NCBI RefSeq assembly: GCF_001612845.1
Contig: NZ_BDBF01000001.1
Location: 62,001 to 126,000, forward strand
Reading direction: 5' to 3'
Length of the DNA stretch: 64,000 nucleotides
DNA from: Nocardia elegans NBRC 108235
GTDB taxonomy: Bacteria; Actinomycetota; Actinomycetes; Mycobacteriales; Mycobacteriaceae
Positions 56,301 to 64,000 of the stretch are shown here, in pieces. The notes beneath the pieces were generated by a model. It ran no database searches. It was not told where the DNA came from and saw nothing but the letters and a program-made list of their open reading frames with translations. A program made the translations under genes and the position numbers. Each line of letters starts with the position of its first letter. Positions within the stretch are counted from its first letter, which is position 1.

Positions 56301-57378
56301 GCTCCTGCGCCTCGTCGTACCGTCGTTGCGCCTTGGCCACATTCGCGCGCAGATCCTCGAGTTTCGCGCCCTCACGGTAGGCGTGGGATTTGGTCAATCC
56401 CTCGCGGCGCGAATCGAGTTGGTCATGCCTTCTCCCTAGGTCGATCACTTCCTGCTGGGTAGCCGCGAGTTGTCGTATTGCGGTGTTGTGCTGCTCTGCG
56501 GCCTGTTTAGCCCGTTCGGACAGGTTGTCTAGCTCGGTGGTCACCGAAACCAGCTCCCCGGCATGGGCGCGCAGCACGCGCTGCGCATAGGTGCGCTGAT
56601 GATGTGCCAGCTTCGCGACCGCGGCCGATTCCTCGTCCAGGCGGACGAGCCGCTCCCGCTGGGCATCCAGGCGTTCGAAACCCTCGGCGAGTTCGGCGAG
56701 TTCGTCGGTTCCCAAGGGCGGCAACGCCTTCGACAGCAATGTCGACAACAGTCCGGGGTCGAGGCGCTGAGAGAGTTTCGGCATCCGCAACTGAAGTAGT
56801 GCGGTGATGAGGGCGTCGTAACGTTGTTCGGACAGTTCCGGAAACAGGTTCGAGCGCACCGCGTCCCGGTAGGCCGCGCCGTTGTCGTACACGGCGCCGT
56901 GCTCGCCGATCCGGGCGTCGAGTTCGGTTCGCCCGATCGGCCGGTCCGAATCGGTGAGCACCAGCACCCCGTCTTCACCCGGCTCGCCGATCCGCTGGCG
57001 CGTGGTGAAGAAATCCGGGTGCATGCTGGTGGTCCGGGCGGTGGCCTGCAGCCGGGCACCGCAGGTGAACCAGCGATCCCGCTGCCGGAATTCGAGCCAC
57101 ACATAGCCGACCCGGGTGACGCCGGTAGCGCCCTCCCCCATCAGATTCCAGTGCATCGTCCGTTCACTGGTGCCGAAGGTCGAGAGCCGACTGGCCCGCA
57201 GGCTGGCGTCGAACAGGAAGGGCAGTAACAACTCCAGTGCCTTGGATTTGCCGCTGCCGTTCGCACCGCGTAGCAGCAGTCGGCCCTCGTAAAATTCGAA
57301 CACCTCGCGGTAGTAGCGCCAGATATTCAGGATTCCGGCGCGGGTCGGCGTCCAGCGCACCGGTATGGCAGCGGTCAT
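53386..57378 (-). CDS. jetC: Wadjet type III JetC, SMC-like ATPase (TIGR02680 family)
   Basis: A 1330-residue SMC/Rad50-type protein. Walker A is LLRGANGSGKSKALELL (residues 35-51), followed by the family motif around RTMHWNLMGEGATGVTRVGY. Long coiled coils fill about 230-480 and 740-1060 around a central hinge-like region. The C-terminal head has the ABC signature LHGALSGGEKAIALHL and Walker B VILLDEVFVGVD. In Wadjet, JetC with JetA and JetB forms a condensin-like loop extruder that recognises small circular DNA, and JetD cuts it. The gene overlaps jetB by four bases. Confidence 0.88.
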   Translation of the reverse strand: MTAAIPVRWTPTRAGILNIWRYYREVFEFYEGRLLLRGANGSGKSKALELLLPFLFDASLRASRLSTFGTSERTMHWNLMGEGATGVTRVGYVWLEFRQRDRWFTCGARLQATARTTSMHPDFFTTRQRIGEPGEDGVLVLTDSDRPIGRTELDARIGEHGAVYDNGAAYRDAVRSNLFPELSEQRYDALITALLQLRMPKLSQRLDPGLLSTLLSKALPPLGTDELAELAEGFERLDAQRERLVRLDEESAAVAKLAHHQRTYAQRVLRAHAGELVSVTTELDNLSERAKQAAEQHNTAIRQLAATQQEVIDLGRRHDQLDSRREGLTKSHAYREGAKLEDLRANVAKAQRRYDEAQERAHRDRDLAARAEQRHQQAQQRVASWRETVAQAGSQAQQAALRCGMDATFDEIAAAGELSGSSGLLRNSVAARDDRVRRVERGIEEYEKKQALSEAAEQRVEQERQGLADADEQLGAAGDERDRALESLRQEIAVWADGCSELRLDAESLIAAAASDTGFAEQVNSAVAYARENIAAATEACRRDKREAIAGRGRLQTEREKLLAEQDVPPAAPEWRTADRSAISGAPLWRLVDFAPGIDFATAAAVEAALESAGILDAWIGPQGEITGHDLFAAPDALPAVPGESLADVLTVLDGADVDTQSVRKILAAISFGRTLADGLAMAVGADGRWRIGNLHGSWAKPAATYIGAEARRRNRQHRIAELQSVIAEIDGRIDEYDLALRKLSNRRESIDAELRAQPDRGGFRTAETVLAGATTSRDAADRALRSAIDALHVTQTAQATALQNLHLLGAESGLPIERPALESLRSALKSFEGKAQTWLDHRRDLQHAEADERGSADNATSAADEADRSAGSVAHAESELRDSSEQLQAVEDSVGMEYRAVLNEIAALRTELTDAAEALEAARARQITETGEEAKLATRADLAAQAHRDKAVERDRSAQRFRDLASKNLSADAEIPEPDTFRDLLTGSGGVRAALDAARKVTAAWPSIPHTANNIGDALRRLSESVHECRTSLSARADLDLESDGDVQLLTAVVDGTRVGAAGLKEILRREADQSRNDITQHEHELFDKTLTGDTRRHLASRIRQASALVDAMNEHLSQVRTASDVGVQLRWQVGKDLPPGTVAARELLLKDPAHLSDANREALHRFLRARIEDAKAADSATSWEQQLAEVFDYTRWHQFTVRIDRGHGDGFQELTKRLHGALSGGEKAIALHLPLFAAVAAHYHASPTAPRVILLDEVFVGVDAVNRGQIFALLSALSLDLILTSDHEWCTYSELSGIAIHQIVTGDDSDAVTTVRFTWNGSELEPAA

Positions 57379-58628
57379 GACGGCTCCTGGGTGGGATCGG
57401 CGAGACGAGGCTGCTGCACGCGGTAGCGCGCCGCAGCGGGCAGGGGAACGACCAGCCCGGCGGTGGTGCGAACCAGCTGGAACTGGGTGAGAACCGCCAG
57501 CGCGTCGGTGACCAGGCCACCGGGACCGTCATCGGTGCGATACGTACGCGCCCAGCGCGGGAATCGTTGCAGCAGTTCCGCCGCGTGCCGGCGCAGCTGC
57601 TCAATGGTCGACGGGCCGGTCAGTTCGTCGAGCAACAGCAGAGCGGCGACTTTGGCGGTGGCGGCATCATCGGGGAATTTCTGGTCGGTGGACAGCGCTT
57701 CGGGGTCGACGAACATCACCCCTTCGGCCCGCTCCTCGAGGACGAAGCCGGCGATATCGGCCGCCCGCTTCAGCATCTGCCGACCGGTCGGAGTCGTCAG
57801 GTAGCCCCGCTCGGCGTCGGTGAGCGTGTCGAAGTACAGCACGGGGTCATCGACGAGTCGACGAAATACGCTGTGCCGCAACCAGAGATTGCGTTGCGCG
57901 TCCGGTACGGTGGCCGAATCGGTATGGCGGCCCTGCGGTACTGCCGCGGCGCCGTAACGACGTTCACGGGTGAGTTCGCCGAGTATCTCGGGCAGCCGCA
58001 GCGGCACCTCCTCGATCGGAACGCCCAGCTGCGAGGGGCCCGACGTAGTGACCAGCAGCCGCAGCAACAGTGTGTTGTCGACCCGGTACAGCACCTTCGC
58101 GTGTGTCGAATCGACGTAGCTGTCCGACGAGCCGTCGACGGTTTCCAAAACTCCGAACGACTCCAGTAGCCGCAGGACGTCGACAAAGGCTCGCCGTTCT
58201 GCCCTGTCGACCGGATCGAATCCGGTGAGCAGCGGTTCGTTCGCGGTGGCTGCCGTCACATTGCCGGCCAGGATGCCGATGGTGGTCACCGGAACCGTGC
58301 ACAGCTCGGCGGCGGCAACACAGAGCAGCACATATCGGCGGCGGTCGAACGGTGCCCGCTGGGAACGGTTCCGCCGGGCCGGGCGCGTCGCATCGGCGCT
58401 CGCCCGGACCTTACGCAACCGCGCGTACCCCACCCGTGGTTCCACGGTCAGTCCCCAGCCACAGAAGGTGTCGAACCAGGCGGCGATCGGTACCCGGCGG
58501 CGGCGGACGATGTCGAAGCGCTCGGGCGCTGACTTGGCGGTGAGCAGTGGTTCGGCGAGCAAATAGCGAATGCCGCGACCCACCTCCTCCTTTTCGGCGA
58601 TGGCGAGCTGATTGGTGAGGTCGGTCAT
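57375..58628 (-). CDS. jetB: Wadjet type III JetB (DUF2398/TIGR02678 family)
   Basis: A 417-residue protein with the family start QLAIAEKEEVGRGIRYLLAE and PLLTAKSAPERFDIVRRRR, the central RRRYVLLCVAAAELCTVPVT, and the winged-helix end LLQRFPRWARTYRTDDGPGG. JetB corresponds to the MksE/ScpB-like winged-helix subunit that binds the kleisin. The ATG at 58628 overlaps the restored jetA stop (ATGA at 58625-58628), and the stop overlaps jetC, which shows tight coupling. Confidence 0.87.
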   Translation of the reverse strand: MTDLTNQLAIAEKEEVGRGIRYLLAEPLLTAKSAPERFDIVRRRRVPIAAWFDTFCGWGLTVEPRVGYARLRKVRASADATRPARRNRSQRAPFDRRRYVLLCVAAAELCTVPVTTIGILAGNVTAATANEPLLTGFDPVDRAERRAFVDVLRLLESFGVLETVDGSSDSYVDSTHAKVLYRVDNTLLLRLLVTTSGPSQLGVPIEEVPLRLPEILGELTRERRYGAAAVPQGRHTDSATVPDAQRNLWLRHSVFRRLVDDPVLYFDTLTDAERGYLTTPTGRQMLKRAADIAGFVLEERAEGVMFVDPEALSTDQKFPDDAATAKVAALLLLDELTGPSTIEQLRRHAAELLQRFPRWARTYRTDDGPGGLVTDALAVLTQFQLVRTTAGLVVPLPAAARYRVQQPRLADPTQEPS

Positions 58629-60141
58629 GGTCGGTTCCGCCCGACGGCGTGAATCTCGACGAGGTAGTCGGGCCGCGAAATACGCCCTGCGGCAAGCGCA
58701 ATTCGGCGACGGCGTCGTCGACGGCGGGCCGCAGCACGATCTGGATGCGGCCGTCGTGTGCCCGGGCCGACCGGGCGCCGCCGGACCCCGGTGCCGAACC
58801 GAGTGCGCGCCCGATCAGGTCGAGGAGGCGCTGGAACATCGCGTGATCGAGTTCCCCGAATTCCGACAGCCGCCGGGCGGTACCGCCGGTGTAGAGCATG
58901 TCCCAGGCCGCCTGGATTTCCGCGCGCTCGGCAATCGCCTTGGCAACGCGCTCTTTACGCAGGGCAGAAACATCGGGAACAGCACCCGTCCGGCCCACTC
59001 GTTCCGTCCGGCCCGCGCTACGCAGCAGCGGCGACACCGCCACATCTGGGGCATCGCTCCACGAGGCCGTATAACTCACCAGTTCCGGATCCGGGTGCGC
59101 CAGATGAGCATGCCGCGCCGGGCTGAGCCCGAACACCGTGGACCACAAACGATGCCGATCGTGTTCGGCGGGGATGACCGCGAACCAGCGGGCGAGTTCA
59201 CGGAAGTCGGCGACGGCGTTGCTGGAGCGGCGGCGCGATTCGGTTAGGCGGTCGAGGACCTGCAGGAGCGTCACGATAGCGCGCCGGCCCACCTGCCGCA
59301 GCTGGTCGATGCGCGGCGCGGCGCCGTCCGCCGGCAGGAACCAGGCACGCAGCCCCGCCCAGCGGGCCCGGCGTTGTTCCAGCCAGGCCGGTCGCGGATC
59401 GGTTCCGGTATGCACGGGCAGGTCGGCGCCGCCCAGTGCCCGCTGCTGCAGTCGGGCGACACCGAAATCCTCGACCTGCTGAATCCGGACCGCGATGGTG
59501 TGTGCGCGGATGTCGAGGTCGTCGAGGAACTCCTGCAGGTAGGCGACGGTGGCGGCCTTGACTTCATGGAACACCGTGAGGTCGACGCCGTCGGCGCGCA
59601 GTAGGCGCTGCAGTTCGCCGTTGAATTGTTTTGTCCCGGAACGCAACGCCTCGAGGTGGCCCTCCAACTCGGCCAGCACCACATACACCTGCCGGTCGGT
59701 TCCGGACTCCAGCACCCGGACCAGGTCACCCAACCGGTCCGCGATCGCGTCGAGGACCGCGGTCTGCAGGGCACCGCTCGAGGCCAGCACGGACAAGGCG
59801 TGCACCACCCCGGCGAAGGCCGCCTCCCCCATCTTGGTGAGCGAATACAGCAGATTGCGGCGTTCGTAGTCGACGGCGGTCCGGTAGTTCTCCGAATGGT
59901 TCTGGATGACATCGACGAGATTCCACGCCCGCAACTGATCCAGCACCTCGGCGAGCTCCTCATCGGCCACCGGTTCGAGGCGGCCGACCGAGGGCAGGCG
60001 GGAGCGCAAGATGTCCAGACTCAGCGCGGTCTCGAGGTGTTCGTTCGCCTCACCGAACGCATGCAGCACCGCGGTATAAAGCCCGGAACGCTCGGCACCG
60101 GTGAACCGGAACATCTCCGGCGGGACTCGAATCGGGTCCAT
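58411..60141 (-). CDS. jetA: Wadjet type III JetA (DUF2397/TIGR02677 family), C-terminus frameshifted
   Basis: As written, a 576-residue open frame. The genuine JetA part is MFRFTGAERSGLYTAVLHAF through AVDDAVAELRLPQGVFRGP, about 490 residues, matching the kleisin-like subunit. Near 58666-58676 the frame changes: the next frame reads RPDYLVEIHAVGRNRP and stops with TGA at 58625-58627, overlapping the jetB ATG. That is the expected end. In the literal frame, translation runs 214 bases further into jetB, adding residues with the composition of an out-of-frame read. A one-base loss (or sequencing error) in the GGCCCGAC stretch explains this. Confidence 0.8.
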   Translation of the reverse strand: MDPIRVPPEMFRFTGAERSGLYTAVLHAFGEANEHLETALSLDILRSRLPSVGRLEPVADEELAEVLDQLRAWNLVDVIQNHSENYRTAVDYERRNLLYSLTKMGEAAFAGVVHALSVLASSGALQTAVLDAIADRLGDLVRVLESGTDRQVYVVLAELEGHLEALRSGTKQFNGELQRLLRADGVDLTVFHEVKAATVAYLQEFLDDLDIRAHTIAVRIQQVEDFGVARLQQRALGGADLPVHTGTDPRPAWLEQRRARWAGLRAWFLPADGAAPRIDQLRQVGRRAIVTLLQVLDRLTESRRRSSNAVADFRELARWFAVIPAEHDRHRLWSTVFGLSPARHAHLAHPDPELVSYTASWSDAPDVAVSPLLRSAGRTERVGRTGAVPDVSALRKERVAKAIAERAEIQAAWDMLYTGGTARRLSEFGELDHAMFQRLLDLIGRALGSAPGSGGARSARAHDGRIQIVLRPAVDDAVAELRLPQGVFRGPTTSSRFTPSGGTDHDRPHQSARHRRKGGGGSRHSLFARRTTAHRQVSARALRHRPPPPGTDRRLVRHLLWLGTDRGTTGGVRAVA

Positions 60142-60190
60142 GCGGTGTCTCCCCTCGATCAGCGGCCACGGTAACGCCCGGCACCGACAG

Positions 60191-61408
60191 TTACGACGCC
60201 AGATCGTCGAGGAGAATCTCGACGACCCGCTCCTGCGGAACCGAGATTTCGGTCCGCCGCATATGCGCCGCCAGATCGCTGTCCCAGGGAACCTCCGATA
60301 CCCGCCCCGCCGGTTGCCCGTCCGAACCGACCGATGCCAAGTAGTCCGCGCTGCTCATCCGCCAGGGATGCGCTCCGGTGCGGGCGATCACGTGGGCTGC
60401 GATCCGCAGGCCCTCACCGTCGAAATCACCGTGGTATTCCAGCCGGGCGCCCGCGGCAGCCAGAAGGTCCAGGAGGCGAATACCGGCGCCGGACGGCCAA
60501 CCGGCAGTGCACACGATCGGCGGGCAGGATCGTCCGAAGCGTTTCAGCGCGGTCGCCAGCACGCTCGGGTTCTCCACGACCCGAACCACTTCCGAGACGG
60601 CAGTGAGCCGATCCGCGCCGCGCACCTGTTGCAGGGTCAGGGAGGCGGCCGAGCCTGCCGCTGCGCAGACTCGGAGCACAGCGTCCAGCACCGATCCGGG
60701 TGCGGCCACGCGCAGCCCGGCGGTGAGGACGGTGGACGAGAGTTCGTCGTCGGCTACGCCCGCCATCTCCCAAAAACCGCGCAATCCGACAGCATCACCG
60801 GGCACATCACAGTTGTGGATCGCTGCCAGGGCGCGAATGACGGCCGTATGTAGTCGAGTTCCGTTGTCCAGGGCGTGTGGATCGCGCACCGTCTGCTCCG
60901 CGAACACCGGTAGCGACGTCCCTGGCGCGGGTATTGCCTGGAGCACTGCCAGGGCGTCGGCCAGCAGGTCCCGCGTCTTGTCGACCGAGCCTCCGATGAT
61001 GCCGGCACGTCGCATCGCCCGGGCCCAGTCCCCCAGCGCCGGTTGTGCCCGCACGACCGGATGTGCGTCCAGCCAGTCCCACAACTCGCGTCGCCGGACC
61101 GCCTGCTCGGCACGCGCTGCCGACCGATTCTCGATCGGGCCGACCGCCCGTTCCACCACCTGACGCGTGGTCATCCCCACGGCCTCCGCCAGTGCGGAGT
61201 CGAGCTGGTCGATACGGATTTTGCACACCGCGGGCGGCAGTGTTGCCGTGCCCAGCAGGTCGGCCACCGCATCGCGTTCGGCGGTGCTCATCGGCCCGAC
61301 CCGCACGGATGTCACCGTGGCGCCGGAGCCGAATCGCTGATGCAATGCCCGCCACACAATTCCCAAGTCGGCCGACAGCCCGACCACCGTCCCGCCCGTC
61401 ATAGGCAT
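60191..61408 (-). CDS. jetD: Wadjet type III JetD, TOPRIM nuclease (DUF2399/TIGR02679 family)
   Basis: A 405-residue protein, the first gene of the operon. The N-terminal DUF3323-like part has VGLSADLGIVWRALHQRFG and TATLPPAVCKIRIDQLDSAL. The C-terminal TOPRIM domain shows the Glu motif VVENPSVLATALKRFG, then PIVCTAGWPSGAGIRLLDLL and the DxD motif YHGDFDGEGLRIAAHVI. JetD is the nuclease that cuts plasmid DNA trapped by the SMC complex. The starts at 61408 and 61402 are both possible; the open frame upstream is long but has no family pattern. It ends 49 bases before jetA. Confidence 0.85.
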   Translation of the reverse strand: MPMTGGTVVGLSADLGIVWRALHQRFGSGATVTSVRVGPMSTAERDAVADLLGTATLPPAVCKIRIDQLDSALAEAVGMTTRQVVERAVGPIENRSAARAEQAVRRRELWDWLDAHPVVRAQPALGDWARAMRRAGIIGGSVDKTRDLLADALAVLQAIPAPGTSLPVFAEQTVRDPHALDNGTRLHTAVIRALAAIHNCDVPGDAVGLRGFWEMAGVADDELSSTVLTAGLRVAAPGSVLDAVLRVCAAAGSAASLTLQQVRGADRLTAVSEVVRVVENPSVLATALKRFGRSCPPIVCTAGWPSGAGIRLLDLLAAAGARLEYHGDFDGEGLRIAAHVIARTGAHPWRMSSADYLASVGSDGQPAGRVSEVPWDSDLAAHMRRTEISVPQERVVEILLDDLAS

Positions 61409-61417
61409 CAGTATCCG

Positions 61418-61429
61418 GGACCGCGGTCC
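61418..61429. promoter_or_regulatory. 12-bp palindrome upstream of jetD
   Basis: GGACCGCGGTCC is a perfect palindrome that begins ten bases upstream of the ATG at 61408. It may be a regulatory site for the Wadjet operon, but chance occurrence in GC-rich DNA is quite possible. Confidence 0.2.
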
Positions 61430-61598
61430 GCTGAGCGAGCACACCGTCCACATACGACCGGCGAAACTGTACGCCCGCACTCCGTCCGCTACGCCTGCCT
61501 TTTCCCTGCCGCACAACAATTTCGAGGGCCAGCCCTTGATGCGGCCTGAGCGGTGCCGCCGCGTCGGTGAACGCACTGGACAGCCATGCGCAGCCGAT

Positions 61599-61934
61599 CT
61601 ACCCCTCCGGATAGAAGAGGAACAGGGTGCATCCCGTCTCGCTCGCCGGAACGTGCCAGCTTCCCGCCGGGGCATGGATGAAGGTGCCTGCCGGGTAGTC
61701 CCGCGCGCCGTCGTTGAAGGTGCCGGTGAGGACGTATACCTCCTCCGGTCCGGGTTCGTGCACGTCGCGGCGGGGCCACGAGGTGCCGGGGTCCATTTCC
61801 AGGACGTGGGCGTGGGCGCCGTTGTCGCCTTTCCACAGTTGGCGTTGCCGGACGCCCGGGAAGAGTTCGCGGCTGGGGGCGTCGGCGAGGTTTGTCCAGG
61901 TGTAGCCGGCCTGGGCGAGGATCTCGGGGTTCAT
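61599..61934 (-). CDS. cupin-domain protein (anti-sigma ChrR-like cupin)
   Basis: A 111-residue single cupin. The barrel motifs are AHAHVLEMDPGTSWPRRDVH, with GPEEVYVLTGTF (motif 1 region) and YPAGTFIHAPAGSWHVPAS (motif 2). The two-His/Glu metal site appears complete. It may bind a metal and a small ligand. The ATG at 61934 is chosen because the reading frame upstream soon collides with the divergent GlxA-type gene at 62007, whose product may regulate it. Confidence 0.75.
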   Translation of the reverse strand: MNPEILAQAGYTWTNLADAPSRELFPGVRQRQLWKGDNGAHAHVLEMDPGTSWPRRDVHEPGPEEVYVLTGTFNDGARDYPAGTFIHAPAGSWHVPASETGCTLFLFYPEG

Positions 61935-62006
61935 AGCTGCCACGGTGCCGGATGCCGATGGGGCATCGACAGTGTCTGAGATGACGTCGAGGGGTACATT
62001 CTTGCC

Positions 62007-63002
62007 ATGCATCGTGTGGTGGCGTTGGTGCGGCCGGTGCAGTCGACGTTCGAACTCGGTTGTGCCGTGGAGGTTTTCGGTACCCCCAGAGAGGGGGTGC
62101 CGCAGCACTACGAGTTCGAGGTGTGCACGGAGGCGCCGGGCGCGGTGCCCACGACTGCGGGTTATGCGATATCGGTGACTCGGGGATTGGCGGCGCTGGA
62201 CTCGGCGGATACCGTGATCATTCCGGGATGGTTGCCGGTGGAGACGCCGCTGCCGGGTGCGGTGCGGCGGGCGCTGGTTCGCGCGCACGGCCGTGGAGCG
62301 CGGCTGGTGACGATCTGTTCCGGGGTGTTCGCGTTGGCGCGGACCGGACTGTTGGACGGGCGTTCGGCGACGACGCATTGGGCGCGGGCCGGGCAATTGG
62401 CGCGGGAGTTTCCGCGGGTTCGGGTGGAGCCGGATCGGCTGTATGTGGACCATGGCGATGTGGCCACGAGTGCGGGAGCGGGTGCGGGAATCGACCTGTG
62501 CCTGCACCTGGTTCGCACGGATCATGGGGCCGCGCATGCCGCACTGATCGCGCGGCACATGGTGATGCCGCCACATCGCGATGGCGGTCAGGTCCAGTAC
62601 GCGCCGCCGTCACCCGTCGAGGACGGATTCGACGGTCTGTTGCAATGGGCGGAGGCGCGGCTCGAGACATCGCTGTCGGTCGCCGATATGGCCGCGCATA
62701 TCAACGTCTCCCCGCGTACGCTGGCGCGCCGGTTCGCCGATCAGCTCGGTACCAGTCCGGGTGGGTGGTTGCTGGAACGCCGGATAGCGCAGGCGCGAGT
62801 TCTGTTGGAGGACACGGACTTACCGGTCGATGCTATCGCCGTCCGGGTTGGGCTGGGCTCGGCGGTCAATCTGCGCCGCCGCTTCCGCGACCAGGTCGGC
62901 ACCACGCCGGGAGCGTATCGGCGCGCGTTCCGCACACCGACCGCCGGCACCGCGCGGATATCGCCTCACGCAGGGCCGGCCTCCGGCGGTTCGTTGCGCT
63001 GA
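62007..63002 (+). CDS. GlxA-family transcriptional regulator (DJ-1/PfpI plus AraC HTH)
   Basis: A 331-residue protein. The N-terminal DJ-1/PfpI-like domain has ALVRPVQSTFELGCAVEVFG and LVTICSGVFALARTGLLDG, with Cys at the nucleophile elbow. The C-terminal AraC/XylS domain has LSVADMAAHINVSPRTLARR and the second helix-turn-helix DAIAVRVGLGSAVNLRRRFR. Such regulators usually control a neighbouring gene, here probably the divergent cupin gene, 72 bases away. Confidence 0.87.
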   Translation: MHRVVALVRPVQSTFELGCAVEVFGTPREGVPQHYEFEVCTEAPGAVPTTAGYAISVTRGLAALDSADTVIIPGWLPVETPLPGAVRRALVRAHGRGARLVTICSGVFALARTGLLDGRSATTHWARAGQLAREFPRVRVEPDRLYVDHGDVATSAGAGAGIDLCLHLVRTDHGAAHAALIARHMVMPPHRDGGQVQYAPPSPVEDGFDGLLQWAEARLETSLSVADMAAHINVSPRTLARRFADQLGTSPGGWLLERRIAQARVLLEDTDLPVDAIAVRVGLGSAVNLRRRFRDQVGTTPGAYRRAFRTPTAGTARISPHAGPASGGSLR

Positions 63003-63165
63003 CGGAGTTCCGCACCGGTCCACTGCGAAGCAGGACGCAACGTGGCCGGTCCAGTCTGCCGGCACAGTGATCCGGTAACGACGGCAGCAGCAGTACTTCC
63101 TCACCACACGGTACGGCTGTTGTCGCGGCGATGATCGCCACGGGCCCAGCCTTCGATCGCTCACA

Positions 63166-63203
63166 AAGAAAATGGCCCCGTCCCGGCGCGGGTCGAGGCC
63201 ATC
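63166..63203 (-). terminator. intrinsic terminator downstream of the P450
   Basis: ATGGCC (63173-63178) and GGCCAT (63198-63203) close a stem whose inner part pairs CCC with GGG, with two mismatches. On the minus strand it is followed by TTTCTTT (63172-63166). It lies 17 bases after the P450 stop and is the best Rho-independent terminator seen in the window. Confidence 0.7.
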
Positions 63204-63219
63204 CATCGATCGGCTGCGA

Positions 63220-64000
63220 TCAGGATTTGCGGGCCGTCCGGTGAACCGGGATTTCGCGATGCCCATTGGTGACGATGCTCGGAATCGGGCGCAGCTCAGC
63301 AGGATCCACCGCGAGTTCCATATCGGGGAACCGCGTGAACAGAGCAGGGAGCGCTATCGTCGCCTCGAGCCGCGCCAGCGGCGCCCCCAGACAATGATGC
63401 ACCCCGTACCCGAACGCGAGGTGTTCCTTCGATCGCCGCCCGGCATCGAACGCATCGGCGTTGTCGCCGTGCAGTTTCCGATCCCGCCCCGCGCCGGCCA
63501 GGGACGCGATGATCACATCTCCGCGGTTGATCCGCACACCGCCGGACTCACCGGCGATGTCGATGTCTTCCACCGCGAATCGCATCGGCATATGCGCCAG
63601 CGGTGCATTCCACCGAAGCCCTTCTTCGACGACCTCCGCCCACGGAATCTGTTCTGCGAGAGCGGCCTTCCGTTGTTCCGGCTGGGTCAGCAGGCCGATA
63701 ATGCTGTGGTCCAGTAGATTCGCGGTGGTTTCGTGGCCGGCGGTGATGATCAGCAGCAGCGTGTCACGCAACTCCTGTTCGTCGAGCCGCGATCCGTCCG
63801 CGTCGTCGTGGGCGTTCATCAGAACCGTCGTGAGGTCGTCGCCCGGGTTCTCACGCTTGTGCCGCAACAGTTCCTCCATGAGGACGAACAGTGCCCCGAA
63901 ATGCGCACCGACCTCGGCGGGGTCGAGGCTGGTATCGAGAATTCCGTCCGCGTGGATGCGCAGTTGATCATCCATCCCGGCCGGAACGCCCATCAGTTCG
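63220..64000 (-). CDS. cytochrome P450 (5' end outside window)
   Basis: The C-terminal 260 residues of a P450 whose start lies beyond the right edge; the frame is open at 64000 (ELMGVPAGMDD). Motifs: I-helix LIITAGHETTANLL, K-helix VVEEGLRWNAPL (ExxR present), and haem loop FGYGVHHCLGAPLARLE with the cysteine. It resembles the common soluble actinobacterial P450s of the CYP105/CYP107 type. The substrate cannot be inferred. Confidence 0.87.
   Translation of the reverse strand, partial: ELMGVPAGMDDQLRIHADGILDTSLDPAEVGAHFGALFVLMEELLRHKRENPGDDLTTVLMNAHDDADGSRLDEQELRDTLLLIITAGHETTANLLDHSIIGLLTQPEQRKAALAEQIPWAEVVEEGLRWNAPLAHMPMRFAVEDIDIAGESGGVRINRGDVIIASLAGAGRDRKLHGDNADAFDAGRRSKEHLAFGYGVHHCLGAPLARLEATIALPALFTRFPDMELAVDPAELRPIPSIVTNGHREIPVHRTARKS

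Noticed and set aside
54092..56462. Long plus-strand open frames opposite jetC
   Set aside because: They lie antisense to a well-supported SMC-like gene and have biased Arg/Ser/Ala composition and no family pattern; they follow from high GC at third positions.
58411..58624. Genuine C-terminal extension of JetA
   Set aside because: The sequence is the shifted read of the start of jetB, whereas the alternative frame gives a natural end overlapping the jetB ATG.
1..64000. Insertion sequences, integrase, CRISPR array, tRNA attachment site
   Set aside because: I looked for transposase or integrase motifs, repeat-spacer patterns and tRNA-like sequence in the gaps and saw none that I could support.

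Overview
The window is high-GC actinobacterial DNA and most likely comes from a Nocardia or a close relative. The pointers are two clusters of type VII (ESX) secretion genes (EspG, PPE-like and WXG-like proteins, DUF3558 lipoproteins), three cytochromes P450, a helix-turn-helix/DUF397 pair, ComF-like and DprA genes typical of nocardial accessory regions, and very high GC at third codon positions. I see no rRNA or tRNA gene, CRISPR array, transposase or phage structural gene.

The left part (1-26 kb) is metabolic and accessory. On the minus strand lie the 3' part of an Eco57I-like adenine methyltransferase, a secreted 5'-nucleotidase lipoprotein and a P450. A plus-strand NERD-like membrane protein, an amidase and an F420-type oxidoreductase follow. 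Next is an ESX cluster (EspG, PPE-like protein, small helical protein, DUF3558 lipoprotein; 9.9-13.0 kb). Divergent from it is a four-gene operon with overlapping ends: FAD monooxygenase, MarR regulator, CocE/NonD hydrolase and DUF3237 protein. A perfect palindrome sits just upstream of that operon. Then come a CYP157-like P450 lacking the usual ExxR, a PLD-like protein and a second ESX cluster (19.6-22.7 kb) that encodes a WXG-type protein fused to a papain-like cysteine protease domain. A small island of two serine-recombinase-like proteins, an XRE/DUF5753 regulator and its DUF397 partner follows, with a broken cold-shock-like gene.

The centre (26.4-48.3 kb) is the most striking part. Nine genes on the plus strand, mostly with overlapping ends, encode a C2H2 zinc-finger-like protein, a coiled-coil protein, an Hsp70-like ATPase with a C-terminal cysteine cluster, a 1718-residue YprA/DUF1998-type helicase, a SNF2-type helicase, a PglX/DrmMI-like adenine methyltransferase, a McrB-like GTPase, a McrC nuclease and a UvrD-type helicase with a RelE-like N-terminus. 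I read this as one compound anti-phage defence operon combining a DISARM-related core, a chaperone module and an McrBC module. A low-GC T5orf172/GIY-YIG-like gene follows it.

Between 49.4 and 53.4 kb is a strip of gene decay: a ComF-like gene with an internal deletion, a PD-(D/E)xK nuclease gene with several frameshifts, and a Fic gene reduced to its two ends. Among these are an intact DprA and a Uma2-type protein. From 61.4 down to 53.4 kb on the minus strand is a four-gene type III Wadjet system (jetD, jetA, jetB, jetC). A probable one-base frameshift alters the end of jetA. The right end holds a cupin protein divergent from a GlxA-type regulator, and the 3' part of a third P450 with a good intrinsic terminator.
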